A stretch of 64,000 nt of DNA. Origin: Mycolicibacterium rufum (GTDB taxonomy: Bacteria > Actinomycetota > Actinomycetes > Mycobacteriales > Mycobacteriaceae). This document shows positions 27,895 through 36,701 of the stretch, piece after piece (within the stretch, counting starts at the first letter, position 1; every line of letters starts with the position of its first letter). The DNA lies in assembly GCF_022374875.2 (NCBI RefSeq), contig NZ_CP092427.2:1426001-1490000 (forward strand), read 5' to 3'. Under the pieces are notes generated by a model. That model was not told the origin of the DNA, searched no databases, and worked only from the letters and a program-made list of their open reading frames with translations. The translations under genes were made by a program, and so were the position numbers.

Positions 27895-28557
27895 GTGTCC
27901 TTTGCCGATGCGACGATCAAGCGTCTCCCCGGGCCGCTCCGTCCCTATGCGGAGCGGCACCACGAGCTGATCAAGTTCGCCATCGTCGGCGCGACGACGT
28001 TCGTCATCGATTCGGCGATCTTCTTCACGCTGAAGCTGACGATCCTCGAGCCCAAGCCGGTCACGGCGAAGATCATCGCCGGCATCGTCGCGGTGATCGC
28101 GTCGTACATCCTGAATCGGGAGTGGAGCTTCCGGGACCGGGGTGGCCGGGAGAAGCACCACGAGGCGCTGCTGTTCTTCGGAGTCAGCGGGGTGGGCGTG
28201 CTGCTGAGCATGGCCCCGCTGTGGATCTCGAGCTATGTGCTGATGCTGCGCGTGCCGATGGTCTCGCTGTTCACCGAGAACATCGCCGACTTCGTGTCGG
28301 CCTACATCGTCGGCAACCTGCTGCAGATGGCGTTCCGGTTCTGGGCGTTCCGCCGCTTCGTCTTCCCCGACGAGTTCGGGCGCAACCCGGACAAGGCGCT
28401 GGAGTCCACGTTGACCGGCGGTGGCATCGCCGAGGCGCTCGAGGACGAGTACGAGATCCGGCATCCCGCCGATGCCACGGTGACGCCCATGAGGTCGTCG
28501 CGCCGCCGCCGCGCCCGTCAGTACGACGCCGAGACGCGGATCTCGAAAACGTCCTAG
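27895..28557 (+). CDS. GtrA family membrane protein
   Basis: A 220-aa protein with about four membrane helices, of the GtrA/flippase family thought to move polyprenyl-linked sugars. Visible are the family segments FAIVGATTFVIDSAIFF, NREWSFRDRG and NLLQMAFRFWAFRRFVFP. The C-terminal tail is Arg-rich. GTG at 27895 is chosen; an ATG at 27856 would add 13 atypical residues. Equivalent to Rv3277. Its last 33 codons plus 8 bp (28459-28565) recur at 50739-50845, framing the exopolysaccharide island. Confidence 0.88.
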   Translation: MSFADATIKRLPGPLRPYAERHHELIKFAIVGATTFVIDSAIFFTLKLTILEPKPVTAKIIAGIVAVIASYILNREWSFRDRGGREKHHEALLFFGVSGVGVLLSMAPLWISSYVLMLRVPMVSLFTENIADFVSAYIVGNLLQMAFRFWAFRRFVFPDEFGRNPDKALESTLTGGGIAEALEDEYEIRHPADATVTPMRSSRRRRARQYDAETRISKTS

Positions 28558-28565
28558 CGACGCAG
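28459..28565 (+). repeat. 107-bp direct repeat, left copy (3' end of gtrA)
   Basis: The last 33 codons of gtrA, its stop and 8 following bp. The right copy is at 50739-50845 with six mismatches (28473, 28475, 28492, 28518, 28545, 28548). The final 8 bp of the left copy correspond to the end of the flavoprotein gene that begins its coding sequence from the other side at the right copy. This shows that gtrA and that gene were once direct neighbours. Confidence 0.92.
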
Positions 28566-28735
28566 AAGTGGCCGGACTCGACAGACCGGCACGGGCGCAA
28601 GAACGGCCGGCGAATTGCTCCACACTGCCCTAAAGGCATCGGTGCCGGTGTTATGGTTTGTAAGAGCTGATTCAGCAACGATATTGCTTACCTGACGGCC
28701 GATTGTGCATTGGCCCCAACGCGGAGGCTCCGCAG
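28566..28735. other. Left island junction, no gene seen
   Basis: About 170 bp between the left direct repeat and the first island gene. The sequence changes abruptly from GC-rich coding DNA to a mixed stretch with AT-rich patches (around 28640-28690) that could hold the promoter of the next gene. No transposon end, tRNA fragment or integrase was recognised. Confidence 0.5.
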
Positions 28736-29461
28736 TTGATCACCGAGGTCTCGCCCGTACGTCCGAACGCCCGGTTGTCTTTGATCGTGTGGTTGTTACC
28801 GAGCAGCCGATTCAAAGTCTGGGCGCTTCGGCGGCTCGGCAACTGCATCGGACGGAATGCGACGCTCGCGCCGAATCTCGTGCTCAACTGCGGCCGGTTC
28901 GAGCTTGGTGATGACGTGTTCATCAATCAGCTGAATGTCTTCCGAAACCTCGCGGGCGTCCGAATGGGCGACAAGGCGATCATCGGTTCCATGAATCAGA
29001 TCACCGCCTCGCCCGACTATCAGCGATTCAGCCGGTACGTTGGACTACTGCTGATCGAGAAGCTGGGCGCCATCACCAACCGCCATTACATCGACTGCTC
29101 TGGCCAGGTGATCATCAAGCAGTACGCAGCGATCGGCGGGGTGAAGGGCATTTTTCAAAGTCACGAAATCGACCTCGCAGAGGATAAGACGACTGTTGGT
29201 CGCGTGATCCTCGACGAATACTCGATCAGCACGACTGCCGTGCTGATGTTGAGAGACTCGCGGTTGCCCGCTCGCTCAGTTCTCGCCGCCGGAGCGCTCA
29301 TGGCGAAACAGCGCGACGGTAGCGAACTGCCTGTCTCGCAGCTCTACGCGGGCATTCCTGCGAAACCGGTGGCACCAGTCGGCGGTTTCGCTTGGTGGCA
29401 GAGACAAGACCACGTCACCGCGGTCACACCGTTCAATGACGAGGTTTTCAAGTCCTGTTGA
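28736..29461 (+). CDS. Hexapeptide-repeat acyltransferase
   Basis: A 241-aa left-handed beta-helix acyltransferase-like protein: repeats of the type NATLAPN, FELGDDVF, RMGDKAIIGS, GQVIIKQYAAIGG and KTTVGRVILDEYSIS, ending with LPVSQLYAGIPAKPVAPVGG, the usual tail of sugar O-acetyltransferases. TTG at 28736 is chosen because GGAGG lies 8 bp upstream; TTG at 28703 is an alternative. It is the only plus-strand gene of the island and converges on the Wzz-like gene. Likely acetylates the polysaccharide or a precursor. Confidence 0.78.
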   Translation: MITEVSPVRPNARLSLIVWLLPSSRFKVWALRRLGNCIGRNATLAPNLVLNCGRFELGDDVFINQLNVFRNLAGVRMGDKAIIGSMNQITASPDYQRFSRYVGLLLIEKLGAITNRHYIDCSGQVIIKQYAAIGGVKGIFQSHEIDLAEDKTTVGRVILDEYSISTTAVLMLRDSRLPARSVLAAGALMAKQRDGSELPVSQLYAGIPAKPVAPVGGFAWWQRQDHVTAVTPFNDEVFKSC

Positions 29462-29494
29462 GCGCGGCTGCCCGTTGACGCTGCCAGCCCAGAC

Positions 29495-30778
29495 CTAGAT
29501 ATATGTCGATGCCAGTGTTCCCGTCTCCTTGGCGTGGTTGACCACAATGCCTATCACGGGCGTGTCGAGCACTTCCATGGTGGACTTCAGCCTTTCGAGT
29601 CCCACCGAGCTCGTTCGTCCGGGACGCACCACGAGTAGCGCGGCGTCGGCGACTTCGGCGATCATCTGAGCTTCCGCCGCGTCTCCGAATGCAGGCCCGT
29701 CGATGAGGATCACTTCGGAGACTCCGGCCAGCTTGTTGATCGCCGATCGCAGCGTCTTCTCGCACAGCGACAACTCATCACTTCGGAGCGAGACGAACTC
29801 GACCCCGTCGAGCGAAATCTCACCAGTCGCCATCGCCTGGGTGTCGGATGACACTGTGCCGAAACGATCCGCATCGATGTACCCCACCCGGTAACCACGA
29901 TCGGCCAGAGCCGTGGCGACAGCCATCGCGACAACCGTCTTGCCGTCAGACCGTTGCACCGCCGCGATTGCGATAGCCGGCGTCCTGGAGGTGCCCAGTT
30001 GCCGTGCGGTGTGGTCTACGTTGACGGACAGGCGCCGTGCAGCCTCGGCGAACACGTGATCTTCACCGTAAGTGTCGACGACCCCCCGAGAGCTCAGCGA
30101 ACGCGTCGGCGGTAGTGATCCGATAACGGGTGCATGCGCAAGGTTCTCAATCTGTTGCCGGGAACGGAGCTTTGTGTCGAACTTCTCGAGGAACCACAGG
30201 AGGAGCCCGGACACCACGAGTGCGGCGATTGCTCCCAAAGCGGTCAGGAGCCAGATCGATTGACCTCCGCGAACCGCGGTCTCAGCGCTCGCGGCTTTCA
30301 CCGTCACCACGAGAGCTGGGATGTTCGGATCGTTGTTGACGTTCTCTACGGTGGCAATGTACTGCCCGAAGACAGCACCATAGGTGTTCGCGATGTTCGC
30401 GGCGCGTTGAGCGTTGTCGTCGGTCACGGAAACCGTGATCAGGACAGTGTCTTTGACGATATCACCCTTCACGCGCTTGACAAGCTCCCCGGGCGACTCG
30501 GGCAGGGCGAGCTTGTCGATCACCAGTCGCGCCAACTCGTCACTTCGCAACATGCTGACGTATGTCTGGGCGCGTTGTCGCGAGAAGAGATCGCCTTGGT
30601 ATGCGCTTGTCGAGGTCTTGACGTCCGGCGATCGAAGGAACAATTCAGACGTCGCGGTGTACTCAGTCCGCTGTGCAGCGTTGACCAAGCTGACAGCAAC
30701 CAGCGCTCCTACGACGACGATCATCACTACGTGCCAACGGCGGCGAACGACCAACCATCCACGTTTCAGAAGTTCCAT
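29495..30778 (-). CDS. Wzz/Wzc-like chain-length protein with BY-kinase-like domain, copy 1
   Basis: A 427-aa co-polymerase expected to control polysaccharide chain length at the inner membrane. TM helices at about 16-33 and 174-195 bracket an outside Wzz domain; residues about 260-427 resemble bacterial tyrosine kinases. The Walker A-like segment is AVQRSDGKT (273-281), short of the usual GEGKT/S; Walker A' IDAD (301-304) and Walker B VILIDGP remain. There is no C-terminal tyrosine cluster (only one Tyr, near the end). Activity as kinase is therefore doubtful. Last gene of the long minus-strand operon. Confidence 0.85.
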   Translation of the reverse strand: MELLKRGWLVVRRRWHVVMIVVVGALVAVSLVNAAQRTEYTATSELFLRSPDVKTSTSAYQGDLFSRQRAQTYVSMLRSDELARLVIDKLALPESPGELVKRVKGDIVKDTVLITVSVTDDNAQRAANIANTYGAVFGQYIATVENVNNDPNIPALVVTVKAASAETAVRGGQSIWLLTALGAIAALVVSGLLLWFLEKFDTKLRSRQQIENLAHAPVIGSLPPTRSLSSRGVVDTYGEDHVFAEAARRLSVNVDHTARQLGTSRTPAIAIAAVQRSDGKTVVAMAVATALADRGYRVGYIDADRFGTVSSDTQAMATGEISLDGVEFVSLRSDELSLCEKTLRSAINKLAGVSEVILIDGPAFGDAAEAQMIAEVADAALLVVRPGRTSSVGLERLKSTMEVLDTPVIGIVVNHAKETGTLASTYI

Positions 30779-30836
30779 GCCAGCTCCATCTGTTCAGGTC
30801 GGAAGGTCGACGTCGTTGAATGGTTCCGTTGTGTGC

Positions 30837-32138
30837 TCATCGCTCGCCCATAGCGCTCGAAGTCGTCAGAGATACCGCGATCCTGCCCAGATAGCGGGAC
30901 TCCGCCGAACGCAGTAGTTGTTCGCCATCAGCGACCTCATTCGGAGTCGCGTCCGGCGGGCAAACGAGGGCACAAGTGCCCGTGCTCGCAGCGAGGTCAA
31001 CCGCGTCAGTCGTCTCCAGAACGGCCGGCCCCACGATCAGCACACAGTCAAATCTGCTCTCCAGTTGCGCAATTGCATCCCTTAGCAACGGGCTCGCGAG
31101 AGCAGCTGTGGCACTTCCGGGTGGTGATCCCGATGACATGAATGCGGAGTTTCCGCTTTTGTCTACCCGCAACACATCGGCAACAGAAGCGGTACCGGCC
31201 AGGACATCGCCAAGACCGGGGCCCGGCACGTTGGTAGGCAGTGTGAAGTCCGCGGAAACGAGTACCGCGGTGGCGCCCGCCTCGACCATGGCCTCGGCCA
31301 GTTGCATCCCCACGGCGAACGTCGCATCAGATGACCGCGGCGCTACCAGCAGGATCGAGCCCGAGGCACTCTCGTGCAGGCCCGCCATGACGGCGACTCG
31401 GAGAAAACGGGTGTCCCTTCCGAGCCCGTCGCCATCTCCGGTCTCAGTGACCTCGTCACGCCCCGCGACGCCCAGCAGGTTATCGGGTTCCAAATACGCA
31501 GGGGCCGCGGCACGTTGAGCGCGGAAAGCAGCGTAAGTCAGCCCTGATACGAGGCCGAACGCGAGACCCAGACCGATGTTGAGGGCGACCTGCGGCGTAA
31601 CGGGACGCGATGGAGCCAGGGCCGCACTGACAAGCACCGGCTGAACCGGTGAAACAGTGTTGAAGGGAGGCTTTTCCAACTGCTTGATGGTCGCGATGAG
31701 CTGCTCTGATACGGCGTTCGAGATGTCTGCGGCCAGACCAGCCGAGGGGTTACGCACTTCGACATCGAGCATGACCGTATCGGGGACGGCACGAATCGTC
31801 ACCTGCTGATTGAGTTGGGCCGCAGTAGTATCCAATCCCAGTTCGCGCATCACGGGCTCCAGCACCATAGGGGTCGACGCGATGCGTTGATAACTCGGGA
31901 TTCGCATCTGGGTGAACTCGTCACCGTACGTGGTCAGCGTCTGCGCCTCGGCGGGACTGCCGATCGCGGTCGAGTCGTTCCATGCCGGAGTCGCAACGAA
32001 GATGCGCGAGACTGCCACAAAAGTCACGGGTATGAAGAGATTGATGACGCCGGCTGCGACACCCCCTAGCAGGGTCACCATTACCACGGTTGACCATCGG
32101 CCACGCACGAGTTCCGTCAGGTCACGGAGTTCCTTCAT
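30837..32138 (-). CDS. Wzz/Wzc-like chain-length protein with degenerate kinase domain, copy 2
   Basis: A 433-aa paralogue of the downstream gene. TM helices at about 16-36 and 182-204 flank the periplasmic Wzz region (VTFVAVSRIFVATPAWN, YQRIASTPMVLEPVMRELGL). The C-terminal domain has LLVAPRSSDATFAVG at the Walker A position, lacking the P-loop Gly-Lys, and CVLIVGPA at Walker B without the Asp. It should be a pseudokinase. It starts 12 bp after the SGNH gene and precedes copy 1, so the two may act as a pair. Confidence 0.83.
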   Translation of the reverse strand: MKELRDLTELVRGRWSTVVMVTLLGGVAAGVINLFIPVTFVAVSRIFVATPAWNDSTAIGSPAEAQTLTTYGDEFTQMRIPSYQRIASTPMVLEPVMRELGLDTTAAQLNQQVTIRAVPDTVMLDVEVRNPSAGLAADISNAVSEQLIATIKQLEKPPFNTVSPVQPVLVSAALAPSRPVTPQVALNIGLGLAFGLVSGLTYAAFRAQRAAAPAYLEPDNLLGVAGRDEVTETGDGDGLGRDTRFLRVAVMAGLHESASGSILLVAPRSSDATFAVGMQLAEAMVEAGATAVLVSADFTLPTNVPGPGLGDVLAGTASVADVLRVDKSGNSAFMSSGSPPGSATAALASPLLRDAIAQLESRFDCVLIVGPAVLETTDAVDLAASTGTCALVCPPDATPNEVADGEQLLRSAESRYLGRIAVSLTTSSAMGER

Positions 32139-32150
32139 GTCGGCGTCTCC

Positions 32151-32963
32151 TTATGCCTGCACCGGGTTGATCCCGAAGGCTCTGAGCGCGTCGACGACAC
32201 GCTGAGCGTAGTAGTCGGAGCCTGCGCCGTTGAGGTGGACGTTGTCTTCCAGTAGCAGCGAGTCGAGGTCGGGCACGTCCCACCATCGGTCGCCGATAGG
32301 ATCAATGGCCGCGGCGTCGATTTGGGCCGCGGTCCGGTCGATGGCGGAAGCCACTTCAGGGTACGACTCGGGAACGTCGGTCGACGCGTACTGCGGTTTG
32401 ATCACAACGATTTTCGCTCGAGGCCAAGCCGATCGAACATCACGTAGATATCCCTCGATAGCCGGGACGAGCTCGTCCACTGGTGAGAGCAGGTCGTTGC
32501 GACCCGCGTCGATGATGATGAAGTCGGGATCGAAGTTGGCCTTATCGAAGGCAAGCCGGTCAGCCAAGGACGGAGCAACCCTACCTGTCGGCAGCGTTCT
32601 GGACAGATAGCCGGACCCGCCCACGGCGTCGACACGCAGACTCCATCCCATGGTCTCGACGACCCGTTCCGGATATGTGGCGACGCTAGGGTCACCGGTA
32701 CCTCCGACGTAAGAATCGCCGATTGCGAGCAACGTCGGACGGCTGTCGATCTGAGCGGCTGGCGCCATCACAAGGTTGGTTCCTACGACCGGGGGCAGCG
32801 CCCGCGATGAGGCACTTTGCTCCGACCTCGCCACTCTGTTGGCTCCGAGATACCCGAGGAGGAGAACAGCAACAGCGAGTGCCAAAACGCCTGTCACCCG
32901 AAAGAGTTTGAGGCTCGAGCGCACCCCTCCCGCCCAGCGGGCTCTTCTCCTCGCCTCAGACAC
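32151..32963 (-). CDS. Membrane-anchored SGNH hydrolase (esterase/deacetylase-like)
   Basis: A 270-aa protein with one N-terminal TM segment (about 22-39) and an extracytoplasmic SGNH/GDSL domain. Block I is GDSY (82-85, catalytic Ser), block II GGSGY, block III GRND (154-157), and block V EDNVHLNG with catalytic Asp 240 and His 243, so the catalytic set is complete. Its start overlaps the Wzx-Wzy gene by 8 bp. It likely removes or transfers O-acetyl groups on the exported polysaccharide; the substrate is inferred from context. Confidence 0.86.
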   Translation of the reverse strand: MSEARRRARWAGGVRSSLKLFRVTGVLALAVAVLLLGYLGANRVARSEQSASSRALPPVVGTNLVMAPAAQIDSRPTLLAIGDSYVGGTGDPSVATYPERVVETMGWSLRVDAVGGSGYLSRTLPTGRVAPSLADRLAFDKANFDPDFIIIDAGRNDLLSPVDELVPAIEGYLRDVRSAWPRAKIVVIKPQYASTDVPESYPEVASAIDRTAAQIDAAAIDPIGDRWWDVPDLDSLLLEDNVHLNGAGSDYYAQRVVDALRAFGINPVQA

Positions 32964-35934
32964 TGTTGGTCAACTCCTCTCGGCGCAGTCGCTTGGCTGG
33001 CATCCATCTCGGTAGTCCGGGGAAGGGTGCTGGAACAGCATCTGGTTCCTTTTCGGGCCGTCGTTGGACGAAATAGGCACACACTAAGGTGAAGAACAGG
33101 TAGGGCGCTGCCTGAAGTAACGAGCCGCGCAGAAGGATCAACATGTAGAAGGGCAATATGCAGCCCAGGATCGTCGGCATGCTGTACTGCGCGAGTTCCT
33201 TGTCGAGTCGGGTGTCCCAGCGGTGCAGCGCCGCACCGAGAGCGAACATTCCGATGACCAAGGCGATCCAGCCACCATTGAGGAAGAACTCGATCCACAG
33301 CGGCGCAGAAAGATTGGTGAACGAGTATCCACGCCCGTTCGCGATGACGATCCCCGAGTCGTAGGCCTTGCCAGGCCAAAGAGCGCGCGGGATCCAGAAC
33401 AAGATCACGCCGAGCGCCTGGTTCCCGACGTGGATACCATCGCGGATGGCGATTGTGTATCCGTTCACGATCTGGGCGAACGAATCATAGTCGGGTGTCA
33501 GCAGCGCTTCGATCGGATTGGACACCTTGACGTTGGCTTCCCGCGAATATCGGAAGGCGTCCGCCTGCGGAAAGATCACCAGCAGTGCGAGCAAGAACCC
33601 GTAGGCACTTGCTCGAAAACGGAACGAGCTTGCGAACATTCCGAGGGCGGCAGCGATGGCCAGCACTGCGGTCCCCGACAAGTAGCGAGCGTTCGATACT
33701 GGGTTCAGACTGTTGAGAAGCAGTACGCCGACGATCACGATCAGCACGAGGTTGAGGTTCAATCTCCCTGCTGACTCCGGGCATCCGCGTCTTGCGGCGA
33801 TCTTCGCCTCGCGGCGATACCTCACCAGAGCAACCCACGAGACGATGATGCTCATGAATACTGCAGACCGAAAGACGATGCCGGCGTTGGGAGGGGCAAA
33901 CGCACTTGTCAGAGCCTGCAGAGACTCATCGCGGCTCTTGACGAATTGCACCACCCCCACGGAGGACAGGTAGTACGCGTTGAGCGCGATGGCGGCCAGC
34001 GTCAAAACCATCATGCGCCGGTAATCAACTGTCTCCTTCATCTCAGCCGGTTGACGCTTCACATCGGTCGCATTGGCGGCGCTGCGCCGCATTTGGAGAA
34101 CGCGGTCGAGACCGACGCCGATGAGGAAAGCGACGATGCCCACCAACGTGATGGCCGATCCCCACCAGGCAAAGGAGGTGTCGGTGCGGGGCACGGTAAC
34201 TGGCCACGACTCGCGCAGAAGTTGCGCCAGCGGCGCTAAACCGAGAAAAGCGTAGCTGAAGCACCAGAAGATCAGTTCGAAGAGTCGCCGCTCACCAGTA
34301 CCCATGAACCACGCGAACCGAGCCGCAGAAACCGCAATGATCAGCAGCGGACCGATCCAGTACAAGTTCTTCGGGTAGCCAGACAATTGAACGATGACTG
34401 CCGGCACCAGTACGCCCATGACGACGAAGGTCCATAAAGCGATCAGCGCCGCCTTCGCCGATCGACCGGCTTCCCGTCGCGAAATGATGATCGCGGGCAG
34501 CTTCTTCCAGTGACGTACCGGCAGCACGCGGACTGATCTCCAAAAGGGCGCTTCGGCACCAGGAGCCTGTTCGTGTGGCGGTGACGGATGGTCGGGGTCG
34601 AGATCGCCGTCGAGGAGGCGAATACCGTTGTGAGAGGTAGCTTCGATCGATTCTGCGATGAGCTGAGTCGGCGGACCTTGGAAGCCTTCGGCCGCGATGT
34701 CCACCGAGGCTGCTCGCACCCGGGGCCGCCACGGCCTCACCAGGGCGTACGCGATGCCAGTGACAAAGAGGGTCGACAGCGCGAGGCAGATCGCGACTCC
34801 GATGGCACTGTGGAACACGACGGCACCAACGGTCGCGCCCGTGATCATGGTCATCGACAGGGCGATCTTCAACGCCAGTGCTTCTGCGCTCCGATTGAAG
34901 GTTCGCAGGTAAATGGCCAGCGAGAGCGAGAAGGCTGAGGCTATGTACTCCAGCACGACGACCGGTAACACGAAGGCGGCGAGGATCCAGGAATCGCCGA
35001 GTAGGTAGGTTCCGAATCTTTCGGGAAGTAAATAGAGCAGCAGGCCACCGGTGGCGGTGACAAAACCGGTGACGATAGCGATACGGAGAAGCGCATGCCA
35101 CACCTGTCGTGGCTGCGACGAGAGTCGAGTACTCTCTGAGATCACGATGAGTTGAATGGCATTGCCGAACATACCGATTGGCGCCAAGACGGCCGTTGCA
35201 CCACGTAGAGCTGCCGTCACCGCTGGCGTGGTCAGCAGGCCGACACCGGTCAAGATGACGAAGACGGTCACCTGTTCCAAGCCGGCGTCGACGCCGTACC
35301 GAACACGATGCGTCAATCCCGCCCGAAGCCATGACATCGCTCCTCTGAATCGCGGTTTGATGCGAAGTGTCGCCACCAGGCCGATGAACGCAATGATCGC
35401 GAGTCCTGTCCAGCCACCGACCAGCAGCGAGATCGTCGGCTCGTTCGGGCCCCACCACGACATGAGCAACAGAGCCGCAGTTCCCGCACACCAGATGCCG
35501 TCCCAGATGGCGGCCTGGTCGGGTCGGCCTTCAGCGATCACGACGTAGCGCAGTACGTCTTGAGCAAGGACGAAGGGTGCAGCCAGCGCCAACCACACGG
35601 CCGCCGTTCCGACGGGCCCATAACCGACGAGGAGAATGGCCACCCCGAGAAGCGGCCCGATGACAAGCGCCGCCATCATCGCGTGCGAGCCTTCCCGGCG
35701 TATCTGATCGGACGACTGATCGGATTTGAGCAACAGCGGGGTTCCGAACGCACCTCGAGCGGCGCCCAGGACCGCCACCAAAGCGGTCATCAAGACTGTG
35801 ATGTGACCGAACTGCTGAGGCGTCGAGACGACGGCCACCGCAAAGATGATGAGACCGTTGCTGGTGCTCGACAACAGTTGGTCCAGCCCGCCCGCAACGG
35901 CTCGGAAACGAGTCATCCGCGCCCTGGTAGCCAT
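32956..35934 (-). CDS. Fused Wzx-like flippase and Wzy-like polymerase
   Basis: A 992-aa membrane protein. The first about 400 residues resemble Wzx/MOP flippases: about 12 helices, an Arg/Asp-bearing first helix pair, FGTPLLLK and late paired helices. A hydrophilic Pro/Asp-rich linker (about 410-490) contains no helix. From about 495 to 955 a second set of about 12 helices with the large outside loop FRYSREANV...YDSFAQIVNGYTIAIRDG and RALWPGKAYDSG is typical of O-antigen-polymerase/EpsG-like Wzy proteins. ATG at 35934 overlaps the upstream stop (TGATG); a start at 35961 is possible. It would export and polymerise lipid-linked repeats. Confidence 0.82.
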   Translation of the reverse strand: MATRARMTRFRAVAGGLDQLLSSTSNGLIIFAVAVVSTPQQFGHITVLMTALVAVLGAARGAFGTPLLLKSDQSSDQIRREGSHAMMAALVIGPLLGVAILLVGYGPVGTAAVWLALAAPFVLAQDVLRYVVIAEGRPDQAAIWDGIWCAGTAALLLMSWWGPNEPTISLLVGGWTGLAIIAFIGLVATLRIKPRFRGAMSWLRAGLTHRVRYGVDAGLEQVTVFVILTGVGLLTTPAVTAALRGATAVLAPIGMFGNAIQLIVISESTRLSSQPRQVWHALLRIAIVTGFVTATGGLLLYLLPERFGTYLLGDSWILAAFVLPVVVLEYIASAFSLSLAIYLRTFNRSAEALALKIALSMTMITGATVGAVVFHSAIGVAICLALSTLFVTGIAYALVRPWRPRVRAASVDIAAEGFQGPPTQLIAESIEATSHNGIRLLDGDLDPDHPSPPHEQAPGAEAPFWRSVRVLPVRHWKKLPAIIISRREAGRSAKAALIALWTFVVMGVLVPAVIVQLSGYPKNLYWIGPLLIIAVSAARFAWFMGTGERRLFELIFWCFSYAFLGLAPLAQLLRESWPVTVPRTDTSFAWWGSAITLVGIVAFLIGVGLDRVLQMRRSAANATDVKRQPAEMKETVDYRRMMVLTLAAIALNAYYLSSVGVVQFVKSRDESLQALTSAFAPPNAGIVFRSAVFMSIIVSWVALVRYRREAKIAARRGCPESAGRLNLNLVLIVIVGVLLLNSLNPVSNARYLSGTAVLAIAAALGMFASSFRFRASAYGFLLALLVIFPQADAFRYSREANVKVSNPIEALLTPDYDSFAQIVNGYTIAIRDGIHVGNQALGVILFWIPRALWPGKAYDSGIVIANGRGYSFTNLSAPLWIEFFLNGGWIALVIGMFALGAALHRWDTRLDKELAQYSMPTILGCILPFYMLILLRGSLLQAAPYLFFTLVCAYFVQRRPEKEPDAVPAPFPGLPRWMPAKRLRREELTNSV

Positions 35935-36701
35935 CAGTCCTTGCTCCTCGAGTCTGCCCATACCCGCTCGAAGGCTCCGACTGAGTCCACTAGTCCGTCG
36001 TTCGAGTACACCTCAAAAGTTGCGTAATTGCCCTGCCATTCAGAGATGCGCGGGTCACGGACTTCTTGCCGGTCTCCATCGGGGAGCTCGATCGTCGCCG
36101 TCTCACCGTTCACATCGATCTCCACGGTGTGCACCGTGGTGTCATCTTCGGCGAGGGGGGCTTTGAAGGTCCCGGCTGCGATCGGCTCGAGTCGACTGCG
36201 CTCGTCCTTCAGGACGCTGAGGTTCCAGTTCGTCGCGGTAACGACGAAGTGGATGGGGAACGGTGCTTGGGGCGTCGGATAAGCGTCTCGGATGCCGCGA
36301 GAGACAACCAGCGCTATGGTGCCGTGCGATCCCTCACCGGGCCTGAAAACCCAACTTGCGCCTATGGATTGGACAGGTGCTCCAAGGTCGGCGGTGCTGA
36401 GGTACGCAGCTGCCGGGCCCCTGGCAGTCGGCTCGTAGGTCAGTCTTCCTCCGCGGACGAAGAAGTTGGCACCCGTGTCTGTGGGAGACCTCGACACAGT
36501 GACCGGCTGGCCGGCATCGAAGACTGCCGGCGGCGCACCATCTGGCACCGTGCTGAAGTCAAGCGTGACCCTGCTCCCCTGTGCGGCGGCAGAATTGCCA
36601 TCACGCAAGAAACCCCACCACAAGGCGATGGCCAGCGCTAGCGTGAGGAACACTGCGAGCGCTACGCCCGCAACCTGGTTAGCGTCGCGGGAGAGTCTCA
36701 T
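35934..36701 (-). CDS. Membrane-anchored extracytoplasmic jelly-roll-like protein
   Basis: A 255-aa protein with one N-terminal TM helix (about 12-31) and an outside domain of alternating beta-strands (VTLDFSTVPDG, FFVRGGRLTYEP, IGASWVFRPGEGSHGTIALVVSRG, VHTVEIDVNGETATIELPDG, ATFEVYSNDGLVDS). The pattern suggests a concanavalin-like/LamG jelly roll that binds or cleaves glycan, but no catalytic residues can be named. It overlaps both neighbours by 3-4 bp between a glycosyltransferase and Wzx-Wzy, so it should act in polysaccharide export or processing. Confidence 0.7.
   Translation of the reverse strand: MRLSRDANQVAGVALAVFLTLALAIALWWGFLRDGNSAAAQGSRVTLDFSTVPDGAPPAVFDAGQPVTVSRSPTDTGANFFVRGGRLTYEPTARGPAAAYLSTADLGAPVQSIGASWVFRPGEGSHGTIALVVSRGIRDAYPTPQAPFPIHFVVTATNWNLSVLKDERSRLEPIAAGTFKAPLAEDDTTVHTVEIDVNGETATIELPDGDRQEVRDPRISEWQGNYATFEVYSNDGLVDSVGAFERVWADSRSKD

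Noticed and set aside
26613..28670. 685-codon plus-strand frame across purK and gtrA
   Set aside because: Antisense to purK and out of frame with gtrA; no family features.
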